From Odontesthes bonariensis (lineage: Eukaryota; Chordata; Actinopteri; Atheriniformes; Atherinopsidae): a DNA stretch of 64,000 bases. Shown here piece by piece: positions 25,326 to 36,400 of the stretch (positions are counted from its first letter, which is position 1; each line of letters opens with the position of its first letter). A program made the position numbers and the translations under genes. The stretch lies in the NCBI RefSeq assembly GCF_027942865.1, contig NC_134508.1, positions 39,243,466 to 39,307,465 on the forward strand, given 5' to 3'. The notes beneath the pieces were generated by a model, which was not told where the DNA came from, made no database searches, and was given only the letters and a program-made list of their open reading frames with translations.

Positions 25326-25814
25326 AGGCCTCAGTAGGCTTCTCCATAGTCACGGAGAGGCTCTCTGTCCTTTCGAAGTTCTTCGTCGGGCTGTCGGATA
25401 CGAAAGGCAAACAACCCAATCTCGCGACGTCTATCGTGAAAGTCATTGATTGATTGTTTACCTTCCAGCTCCGTTTCACTCCTCACAGTGAACGATGGTG
25501 ACTGAGAGAGAAAGGCTGTTGTTGGAGTTGGAGCTTGTTGATATTGAAATGCAAATAATTTTGACCAAATGTTGACCGGCCACACAGTAAACTCTTTTAA
25601 AAATCGTGGTGTTGTTGTTCTGAGAGGAAGGCACTAAACCGGAAAAGTGATTCCGGAAATTATGTTGTTAGCCGACCAATCACAACCCTTGCGGTCTCCG
25701 TCGCCTCGACAGATAGATAGGAATTTTGGCCGACGCACGCAAGCGACGGAGAGCGTCTCCGGGAGGGTCTTCGTTGACGGAGAGGGCTCTCCGTAGGCAA
25801 CCATAAATCAGCCT
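25326..25814. mobile_element. Harbinger-type MITE with TAA duplication
   Basis: The ends AGGCC... and ...AGCCT are flanked by TAA at 25323-25325 and 25815-25817, a 3-bp TWA-type duplication typical of PIF/Harbinger. Subterminal inverted similarity includes CACGGAGAGGCTCTCTG at the left and GACGGAGAGGGCTCTCCG at the right. There is no coding potential beyond short ORFs. It abuts the L2-like LINE that follows. Confidence 0.6.
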
Positions 25815-25825
25815 TAACCCTAAAC

Positions 25826-26998
25826 TCACACTTCTGCAGCGCACCACCTCACCACAGGGGTCCGCAAAGGTTCAGTACTGGGACCGCTTCTCTTTGCCAT
25901 ATACACCACCTCACTGGGCCACATCATCCGATCACATGGCTTCTCATACCAATGTTATGCTGATGATACCCAGCTCTAGCTGTCATTCCCACCTGACGAC
26001 CACACAGTCTCTGTACAAATCTCTCTGACTGTCTCTCTGATATATCAAAATGGATAAAAGCCCATCACCTCCAACTAAACCTCTCGAAAAATGAACTGTT
26101 TGTCTTCCTAGCCAAACCAACCATACACCACAGTATCTGCATCCAAACTGAATCCCTATCTCTTGCTCCATCGAAGGTAGCTAGAAACTTGGGTGTTATA
26201 ATTGATGCCCAACTAACCTTTAAAGATCATGTTGCCTCCGTTGCTCGATCATGCCGCTTCGCATTGCTAAACATAAGAAAGATCGGGCCATACCTTGCTC
26301 CTGGTGCAGGCTATGGTCATCTCCCGCCTTGACTACTGACTGGCACTCCTAACTGGTCTCCTAGCCTGTGCTGTGAAACCACTGCAGATGGTCCGCGCGG
26401 CGGTGCGTCTGGTCTTTCTATCAGCCTAAAAGAACACACGTCACCCCTCTGTTCATTGAGCTCCACTGGCTACCCATAGCCACCTGCATTAAATTCAAAT
26501 CACTGATTTTAGCCTACAAAGTCCTTAATGGAACGGCTCCCATCTACTTGAATGCTTTCACAAAGGCTTATGTCACAACTCGGTCACTCCGGTCGTCACA
26601 GGACTGTCGTCTAGCAGTGCCTACAGCACGCTTAAGACAATCCAGAATCTTTTCATGTGTCGTTCCACGATGGTGTAATGGCCTACCAAGTGCTACAAGA
26701 ACAGGGGCGTCCCTGAATATCTTCAAGAAACTCTTGAAGACCCAGCTCTTCAGAGAGCATCTCCTATCCTAGCACTTACCCTGTACTTCCCTACCCCCTC
26801 TACTGCACATTCTCTTTCTGTACTTCAATCCATGCCTGATCTCTATCTCTACACTGTCAACCCTGACAGAGTCTGACTAGTGCTGGTTTCCTTCTATGTA
26901 GCTTATTGTTAGCTTTGATGTGAGCTGTTATGTAATATCCTGATTTGTAAGTCGCTTTGGATAAAAGCGTCTGCTAAATGCATAAACATAAACATAAA
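25826..26998 (+). mobile_element. L2/CR1/Rex-group LINE, 5'-truncated, degraded
   Basis: The translated plus strand shows the RT motifs [13 protein letters not shown] and the catalytic YADD (codons at 25956-25967, YADDTQL followed by a stop). A typical C-terminal part follows (ELHWLPI, YKVLNGTAP, then PTARLRQSRIFS and WNGLPSATR-like sequence in 26548-26772). The 3' end is TCGCTTTGGATAAAAGCG followed by an (ATAAAC)n tail. Several stops and frameshifts make it inactive. The endonuclease and upstream RT are absent. Confidence 0.8.
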
Positions 26999-27129
26999 CA
27001 TAATGATAAAGGCTCATGTGATGTGTTTTTTTGCTTGTTTCATTAATGTTTGGTGTGGAACTCAATGCTGATCTGATAGCTGATCTGTCTCCTTCCTGTT
27101 TCTTATGTACAAATGTGCGTCTGTGTGTG

Positions 27130-27756
27130 TGACTTATCTTTTGTAACTGAATAGTCTGCGGTCAGGCTTCTGTACAAATGAGGAACATGATTTGAGAGGA
27201 CTGGCGGCCCCAAACACGGCTGGATTTTTTTTTGTCACCTCACAAAAACATGGTTTGCCTTTAATTCCCCTTAACACTTTCCTCACAGCCTCAGAAACTG
27301 GATGGACACAAATCACACAAGTTTGATTCAAAGAGGTGATTTCAAACTAAACATGACACTTTATTTCTCTGATAATGTGTCAAGTGTTTGATATTTGTTG
27401 TTGTGAAGCACAGTCTAATGATGGCCAAACTGGAAATTTTCAAACAAACATGTAATGAACAGATCAGAATATATATATACAAAGTACTTAGTTTATTTGA
27501 ACAGCATATCTTTCTTATTTTTACTAAACACAAAGGTCACAGTCCCGTTGACAGTATTATCATGGGTGCATCAGAGACACCAAAACAGTAACATAAGGCT
27601 CTGTTATGAAATAAAAACAGGAAGAAGATAGGCGGATCACTTGTAAGCAGCATAGAATCTAACTACAGGAAACATTGCTGTTTTACACTTAACCAAAACC
27701 GTTCAAGAGGAACTGATCCAACCAGCTGTATCATTTTAGCGTTTAAGACCAGTGAA
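27130..27756 (+). promoter_or_regulatory. 5' flank of receptor gene A, duplicated upstream of the third copy
   Basis: This stretch resembles 47760-48160, upstream of the dead third copy: shared blocks include CCTTTAATTCCCCTT, GTTTGATATTT and the GGATCACTTGTAAGCAGC/GAATCACTTATAGGTAGC pair. It therefore belongs to the duplicated unit and probably contains the promoter. An ETS-like ACAGGAAAC lies at about 27665 and is also present in the third copy (CTCAGGAAACACTG). No TATA box was identified with confidence; the regulatory role is inferred. Confidence 0.5.
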
Positions 27757-30700
27757 ATGAAGGGCTTTTTTCTCCTCATCCTCTCAGTAATAACAGGTAA
27801 AAATATATCTGCTGCCTCACTACTGATATTAAAGATGGACAACTGTCCCTACCTTGTAAGAAATAACAAAAAAAAAAATGTCATTGCTGATGTGGACTAT
27901 ATGATTTGCTTTTTTGATTGTTTAACTGAATGACAACATTTGTCTCTTTCCTACAGCTTGTAAGGCCTGTAAGACGGTGAATGAGTGGAACCAAGAATGG
28001 GTTGAATTTAGGTGCAATCCTAAAACAAATCAAAAATATCAAACAGCCCAAGTAAGGGATCATGGACGAACCAAGCCACCAAAGATCCTCATTGTGGAAA
28101 TAAAACATAATAACCCAAAGACACCCAGATGTAATAAAGGATCTAAATATCTGTCTGGCTCAGAGAAAGCTACATTTCAATATGGTAAGAGGTTCTCATT
28201 TTCTTATTTAAATACAGTCAAGTTGCACCTTAACATAAACAATTCTTTGGCATAATTAAATGTTTTGAAAAAGTTACAACCCTCTAATAAATTTGATTAA
28301 AAGTTTATCTTATGTAGAATATATTCTATATTAGTAATAGAATACAATGATAAAGTTCAGTTTCATTATTCAAAGTTTTCCCTATTATGCTGCCATTTTT
28401 ACACAGTACCTTCCTCATTAAGTAGTAAAGTTTTTCTAGATTTTAAATGTAGAAACAGAGAAATCTATGAACACTGCATTACAGTGTTAGATATATCAGA
28501 ATTTGTCCATGTTTTCATTTGTTTTTGTATTTCCAGAAAATGACTGCCCTAAACCAGTTATTCAGACTGCATACAGAACAGCTAAAACTACCATCAAATG
28601 TAAATTCTCAAACACGTATGAGTTCAGTTTTTTCTGCAAAAAAAAACAGTCTACCTGTGAGGATATTGTCTCAACAAAGTCAGACAGGACACTCACACTC
28701 ATGAATTCCAGTGAAGGCGTCGATCTGTCCATCAGTAATGTGTCCATAAATCATGCTGGTCTTTACTGGTGTGGAATGAAAGGAAAGGACAAAACTTATT
28801 TCCTGGCCCTCACACAACTTGAAGTAAAAGGTGAGTAATCATCTTTAGCATCTGAGGATTTATCATCCGTTAAGGCATGACTAAAATACTACTTGTTTTT
28901 CACAGATATTACTAACTTCACGAAATCACCAACTACTGGAAAAAACCTCACATATTTCTGTAGATATCATGACAAGGACTCAACAAAATTTATCTGTAAG
29001 GGAGAAGATCCATCCACATGTCAGCGGCTTCTAGGCACAGCAAAGACTGATAGTAGCCCAAGGTTTTCAATGAAAGATGACAAAAAAAAAAAAAACATTG
29101 ACATAACAATGATCGAGGTAAAACCAGAAGACTCTGGGATGTACTGGTGTGAAGAAGAAACCACCAACAAACAGATCGTGTTTATCCACAGAATGTTCTT
29201 CAATGGTGAGTGATGCTGTTTTCTTTTGTGAAAGTTGTATGACCCCAGTTCAGGCTGTTCATTCTTACTTTTTGAGTTTTTAATATTTACGCTTAAGGAT
29301 TATCGAGAACAGGTATATTGGGACCATTAGAACTGTGTGTGAAGAACTAGATGTTTGTCTGAGCCTTTTTTTTTTCTATGTCTTGATTTCTTCCATTTCT
29401 TGTTCATGTTATTCCCTGTTTTGTTTTCATAGATTGCGTTCTTTTGTCCACTTCTGTAAGTTTGCCACACCTGGTTTCCACTACTGTTGCTTCGCCTGTC
29501 GTTCATTTTGTAACCATCTCCTTAAGTATATATTCTCCAGGTTTATTCACAGCAATGACTAAATGATTCCATCTTATCAAACAAACCATATTCAATGTAA
29601 ACCAAGAGCAGAGCATTTAATAATTTGTTCAAATAAACTGTATTGATTTGCCTTTTTGTTATGACAATATAATACACCCATAAAGGAAAAGAAAAGAAGA
29701 AAAATAGGTACAGCTACTAACATGAACAATTTTTCTTTACTATTGTCTTTCAACCCTAAAGATATCAGGTTAGCCTCATTTACTGCATAAGTTTTGGGGG
29801 CTGCTATAACATGACTAAAGGAAAGAATTAAATATGGTTTTGTGACATTCGTACAGTGGAAATGAGAAAGATAAAAGGTCTGTCATTCCAAAAAGAAGCT
29901 GAAGAAGCAGAACTTTAAAAATCATCAATAATTAGTCACTGATTACAGATTTTTAGTTATAAAAAAACTTTATGGTTAAGATCAGGTATTAAAAACTATA
30001 TGTGTTTGTATACAGGCTGTGTTAGGTTGGGACAGAGACAAGCATACTTTTTGCTGTTTCCAGTCCTTAGCTAAGTTAGCCAGTTGCCCATGGTATGCCT
30101 ATAGTAAAAACAATTTTCACAAGTCTACAAGAAATATGTGACAGTGAGCTTGTATAAGGAAACTAAACTAAAGCAGCCAAGTTAAGTCAGCAGCTGCTTG
30201 AGTTATTTTGATTTTTTGTTTCTGCCACAAAGAACCAGACTTTGCAACTGAAAATGTTTTTTTCTTTTTTTAAGCTATTAATATTTGTGCTTGAGATGAA
30301 TTTTTCAACAAACCCAATATTTACTTTTCATATTTCTTTTTGACTTGACCTCTGAATGCTCTCAAATGCAACTTCAGTGTACACTTGTTTTCTTCCAGTA
30401 ACAAATACAATAACAACCACATACACAACACCTCCTGCTCCTTCAACCCACGCAAGTACAACAACTTCTCAGGGTACATTAGGTAAGAGAGCATTTCTGA
30501 TATCTTAAAACTCCTGCTGCAGGACAACAGTGGAGATGTTTTACCTAATTGTTAAAAATGTCATACTATTTGATTTGTGTAAAGTTGCTCTAAAATGATC
30601 ATGTCATGTTGAATCTTTTCACAATGCCGGATATTTCCTTTGTTGTGTGGTGTAGATGGTTCTGAGGTAGAAACTGCTCTAATTGTCAGTGCACTTGTGC

Positions 30701-31630
30701 TGACACTGCTGCTGTTGATGCTCATTTTGATCTTTGCCAACAAACGTAAGAACATCATCCATTGGTGCAGTATGAAACACACATACATGTAGTTGATCAA
30801 CACAAAACATCTCACACTTTTCCTGTGCAAATCACATCTGGAACAGCCACAGCAGACATTGCATACAAGACTAGCTGTCACTAGATGGAGGTTCATCATC
30901 CTTTATTTTGTTTGTGTGATAATGTACAGATAAATTAATAGGAAAATACGCAATCATCAGTAGTTGCAACTCTACAATTGTCATTCCTGGACAGTAGCAC
31001 AGGAGGGTGGGATAAATGTGGCAGTTGTGTCTAAATTGGGTGAAAAATTATTATACTAATCCATAATCCATCTATTTCTAATAGGTTTTTCACGTTCAAG
31101 AAACACAGGAAAAAGCGCAGCAGAACAGCAACCTAAAGAGGTTAGTGTATAATTGTATGCCCTGTGTGTAGTTAAGTGTTTACACTGACAAATAAAGTGA
31201 GACTAGGAATGTTTAACATATTTACCATTTTGTTGTTAAATTAATCTGCTCTTTACTGTGAGTAAAAGTTTGAAAGGATAGTGCACACTAAACACAATCT
31301 TTTCAAATTGTATTTTTCAATCTTCACTGGAAGGATTACGTCTATGAAGAGATACAGGAGCACCACCGGAAACCAGACTCTGTGAATACCATTTATACTA
31401 CTTGCAACTTTGCCACAAGTGAGCCCCTCTCACTGCATTACTCTACTATCCACTTCAAAAGAAACTCAGCAGCTGATGGAGAAGCCATGATTCTTAAACC
31501 CACCTCCTATTCTTGCCAATATTCTACATTGAAATGCAGTCAGAGACCAACTTACCTGGCTGTCAATCCTCCATCCAGATCTACGGATGAACCTTTTTAC
31601 TCAACAGTCCAGCCAAGACATAAGAAATAA
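27757..31630 (+). CDS. CD300/pIgR-like immunoglobulin receptor A (CMRF35-like), eight exons
   Basis: This is a 462-residue type I membrane receptor, joined from 27757-27796, 27957-28184, 28537-28830, 28906-29205, 30399-30482, 30656-30745, 31085-31140 and 31334-31630. All junctions are GT-AG and mostly phase 1. Exon 1 encodes the signal peptide (MKGFFLLILSVIT). Exons 3 and 4 are V-type domains of CMRF35/pIgR style (GLYWCGMKGK; LTYFCRY, FICKGEDPSTCQ, DSGMYWCEEE). Exon 2 is a short, degenerate D1 lacking the second Ig cysteine. Exon 5 is a 28-residue Thr/Ser/Pro mucin-like linker. Exon 6 is the membrane span (ALIVSALVLTLLLLMLILIF). The tail has one strict ITIM, LHYSTI (31433-31450), plus YEEI, YSTL and YSTV tyrosines. 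Such receptors inhibit leukocyte activation in mammals; inhibitory function here is inferred. The orthologue is unclear, so no symbol is given. Confidence 0.88.
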
Positions 31631-33441
31631 CACGACAAACAAATTAAATTCTTGTAATGGGTGAATCTTTACTGATTAGATGAGTATTTAGACGTTATTT
31701 GCCATTTAAACTCAGTGTGAAAGCCTCATTGGCATGTGAGTGCTGACTTTTAATTGATTTATTTTCAAATTGAGTCTTTGTTGCATAATGAAAAAGATTC
31801 TTCTGATGTCTTTGCTTCAAAACTTTTTCTATAACTTTGATTTAAATAATCATGAGATCAGAGAAGGATGATATACAAATTGCAAAAGGACTTAGGAATC
31901 CACTGCAAAGAGAATATGTCCACATTTAAACTGAGTGAAGTGGGTTTCTTGTGGTGAAACTACAGCCCTTTTCACATATCAGCTCTTGTCTAAATTCCTC
32001 TTTAGGAATTCACACATACCAAAAAGAGGTGGATCAGCCCCTCGTCGCTGTGTGCTCACACATAGTAGGCCAGCATTGCAGAATCAGCAACAGTGACAAC
32101 AGTAATCACTGGTTTTGAGTGGCATGTTCTGTGATGCTGGCTTGTCTATAGTCCATTTTGTCTCTGTTACTATGTCCCTTGCTGGCTCCTTGGTGTATCA
32201 GCCGTGGATTAACCTCGACCCTAACCCTAACCCAGTTCTTCTTCCTTGGTATCCAGACACATTCTGTATGTCACCACTGCTTGGCTACCCAAGTTTTTTT
32301 TATATATATATATAGTTTTTTCATGTTATGAATTAAGTTGCATTCTATTAAGTAATAAAGCTAGATAAGCAGAACAAACCAAGTTAGAAATAAATTATAC
32401 TTGAGTAGTAAAATGAAAGTATTTCCCTGTGGGACGCTCATTTTTTTCATTTGGTTTTATTTAACTTAGCTGTTGTGCAGTCCCCAACCACGGGCCAATA
32501 AACAGCTGTTACCAGGCTGCAAGCGGTCAGGTAAAAAGAAAGCAAAAAAGAAACAAACCCCCTTGAAATAAGCATGTAATACATGTAATAACAGTATTCT
32601 TTGCGTAGTGACACTGAGAGCAGCATTGTGTGGCATCAGAACACTGAACACGTTATTTGTGACAGGTTCACTAGAACATGCTGCTGTGTCGTTGTCAGCC
32701 GTGTTTCAGTGATTTTGGTGACTTGTGATTGTTTTATTCATTGCAAGAAAAATAAATGCTCTGTGTGTATTATCACTGATGTATAAATATTGCTACAGAG
32801 CGACAGAAGTATTAACTTTTTATGCAGTTTTTGGTTTTATTCTTCTTCTGTTGTATACTTTTAAAGGTATTGTATTATTTTTAGTGTAATTGTTTCTACT
32901 GTTATGAGTCTGTGGTTTACATTATAAATAGAAATGTATGTGTTTATCTTTTTGTTCAATATCATTTATTTGATCATAAAAAATATGTCCAATAAACTTT
33001 TAAAAAAGCCTGGCAACATTGATTCTCTTGTGATTATGATCTTGCAAATCTTGTGAGAATCTAGCTGCCTCACAAAGTAAGATAGTGAAGATAGTGTTTT
33101 AGGTGTTTATCTAAACTGAAAGATGTACGAAAGTGCATGTATTGAATTTTTTATTTTTTTTTTTAAAAACCTTAAAAAATATGCAGGCAACTATTCTGAT
33201 AACAGTTTCATGCCAACTTCAAACTACATTACAGATCGTTTATGTATTGCATCTCTTTTAAGTAAATGTAAAATCTAAGTAGCCTTGGTACCTCCCTTGG
33301 TGGAGGTAGTGTAAGAACATGAAACACTACAACCACTAAGGGGCAAAGGAGGAAGAAGAGGACAGCTGACTTGAATGCAACCTATAACAAAGGAACTGAT
33401 TAAGTCAGCTTTCACTTCATATGATTTCAAACAGTAACAAA
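31631..33441 (+). other. 3'UTR of receptor A and intergenic spacer
   Basis: The best polyadenylation signal seen is AATAAA at 32991-32996, about 1.36 kb after the stop, consistent with a long 3'UTR. The interval also has three telomere-like CCCTAA units near 32218, which are too few to mean much, and a short TA run at about 32300. The sequence just before receptor B's ATG parallels the same region upstream of A (for example GAACTGAT). Confidence 0.5.
32991..32996 (+). terminator. Candidate polyadenylation signal of receptor A
   Basis: An exact AATAAA hexamer, in TCCAATAAACTTTT, follows a T-rich 3'UTR-like region. It is the most plausible of several A-rich candidates downstream of the receptor A stop. 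Without transcript data it remains a candidate. Confidence 0.45.
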
Positions 33442-36400
33442 ATGAAGAGCCTCTTTCTACTCATCCTCTCACTGATCACAGGTAAAAATATAAATACTTC
33501 CTTATCAATCACATCAGAGATAAATATCACAGCTTAGCCTCTTAAGAAATTAATCATGTCAAAGCATCTAAAACATGCTATATATGTGCTTACTGCTGTT
33601 TTCCGCGTGCTCTAACAACTATCTTTGTAGCACCATCAGTAAAGGACCAGATCAGAGCTAAAACAGAATCAAAGCAATGCCATCATTTTTACCACAATTT
33701 TCTGCCTTTTGCACTGTGACACAACCTGTTTCATGTCTTCACTTTTGCACTTCCCATCTGATTCAGATGTGTTGAATGTGAGTGACAGCATAATTAATGT
33801 ATGTGCATAAAGATTCACAAGGCTGCTATGTCAGCATATAACTGGTCTGTAAATGCTGTTAGCAGTGTTATTTATTCTGTGCTTACTGAATTATGTTTTA
33901 ACGATGCAGTGTCATATTTTGAATGAAAGTATTTGACAGACATGCATAAAGTTTTACATAATTTCACAGTATCTACAAGCATCTTACTGTTTATTCACAA
34001 GTTGTAATAAGAATCTGCACAAATGAAGAAAAGATAAGTGAAAACCAAGACCAGTTTTAGAAGCAACACATTAAAAACTATGTGTCTTGATATCACCAAT
34101 ATGATGTGTAGTAACAGGTAATCTATTACATGCATTTCTATATCTATGTTTAATAAGACCAACATTTAAAGTAATTCTAACCACTGTGAAAAAGACAGGT
34201 TAAAGCTTGTAAATGACTATTTCCTGCTGATAGTTACTACCTGATAGCATCAACTGTTAATTTAGATGTGAGAGATGTAGGTTTAACTTTCATTTTTAAT
34301 TCAAATGAAACACAATGAAGAAAATGCATTTCTATATCTATGTTTAATAAGACCGAACTTTAAAGTAATACTAACCACTGTGAAAAAGACAGGTTAAAGC
34401 TTGTAAATGACTATTTCCTGCTGATAGTTAGTACCTGATAGCATCAACTGTTAATTTAGATGTGAGAGATGTAGGTTTAACTTTCATTTTTAATTCAAAT
34501 GAAACACAATGAAGAAAATGCATTTCTATATCTATGTTTAATAAGACCGAACTTTAAAGTAATACTAACCACTGTGAAAAAGACAGGTTAAAGCTTGTAA
34601 ATGACTATTTCCTGCTGATAGTTAGTACCTGATAGCATCAACTGTTAATTTAGATGTGAGAGATGTAGGTTTAACTTTCATTTTTAATTCAAATGAAACA
34701 CAATGAAGAAAATGCATTTCTATATCTATGTTTAATAAGACCAAACTTTAAAGTAATACTAACCACTGTGAAAAAGACAGGTTAAAGCTTGTAAATGACT
34801 AATTCCTGCTGATAGTTAGTACCTGATAGCATCATCACCTGATGTGTGAGGTGTAGGTTTAACTTTCATTTTTAATTCAAATGAAACACAATGAAGATTT
34901 CCTTACAGTTTATTCAAATTCTTTCAGGGTTTTTTGAAAATAATCTCTGGACATGTCAAAAAATCTGCAAATCACGTTTTTATCACTCTATGTTTTATGC
35001 GGCGTCCACAGGCTCTGCTTAAAAATCATACCTTGCTTTTCAATGTAGTAGCTTGTTAACTTACTTAATTTAACATTTACTATATTTCACCCATGAAGAA
35101 TATTATCAAACAGCTGCGCATTGCAAATCCAGTACAACCAGAGCAGCACTTTTTAAGCAAACATTTTTATGGTTTTGAATATCAGTCTGTGATGAATTTC
35201 AGTCTAATTTTAACTCTGTTTTGGCTTCTTTTTCCTCTCTTGTTGTAAAAACTTTAGTTTTTAAGAGGTATGTTAAGAGGCATGTTCACAAACTGTTTTT
35301 TAAACTCAATAGAGATGATTGATAAGATTCAACCAAAGATGTGAGAGGTACAAAAACAGCCAAGTAGATTAGTTGTCAATGTAGAGAATAGGAAAGAGAA
35401 ACAACTACTGCAAAGAACATTTAAGAGACAAAAGTAATACATCAACAAATTCAACAACAAATATAAATATTGCACCCGAGGAACAGTTGTCAGTGTCAGA
35501 GAACAAGAAATAATAAGACCGTGTGGATTGCCAGAGTAGGGAAATAATTACCTTTTGGTTCTTCATTGCAAAAGGCCCTTTCAACGTACCAAAAGGATAT
35601 GACCTATCTTTTATATCAATTTTATTTTCTGAACTTGTTTAAATGTGTGTGCTTTGTCATCTGCAGTCCAACACAGTTTAGTCGAAGAAAAAAATAGCCA
35701 TCAAATTAACTCAAGAAAACCAAAGAGGAATTACTTTAGATGGGCTGCACTTGTATGGCACTTTTCTTGTGTAGTTGACCGCTGAAAGTGCTTTTACGCT
35801 ACAAGACACGTTCCCTCATTCACACACACTAATACAGCTTGTCTTAGTCTACGTGCACAGCTTCACACTGTGACACAGTGCTTTATTTGTCTCTATCACA
35901 CACCGATGGACGCATCAGAGTCAATGAGGGGTTCAGTGTCTTGCCCAAGGATATTTTGACATGTGGCACAGAGAAGCCAGCAATCAAACCACTGACATTC
36001 TGAGTGAGCGCTGACCTTGCGGTTGGCAAACAACCGATCTTCTTCCTGAGCTACAGCAGCCCCCACTACTCTAGGGTAAATGGATCTGTTTCATCCCCTA
36101 TAAATCATCCAGACAAAACTTTTTTATGGATTGTATTAATCTGAGTGATCTCCTGATGCAGACAGGGTGTATTGTACTGACAGGGTGGCAGTTTAGGCCA
36201 GTGGCTCTGGGATTGTCTCAGTGGATGACAAACTTTCATCTTTAATTTACAGGGTTTGAGGCCACGTCAGAAGTGAAAGGATGCATGGAAGGATGGCTTG
36301 AACTTACCTGTAAATATCCAGAGAAAGATAAAATCTATATAACGATCCGAGTAAACAGCTCCAAAACAGCATCCAGACAAAGCTCTCAGACTAATGAGTG

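Noticed and set aside
29335-29562. 75-codon ORF in the intron after the D3 exon of receptor A
   Set aside because: Cys/Phe-rich translation of a T-rich degenerate dispersed repeat; not spliced into the receptor frame.
32218-32236. Telomere-like CCCTAA repeats
   Set aside because: Only about three units; too short to suggest an interstitial telomere.
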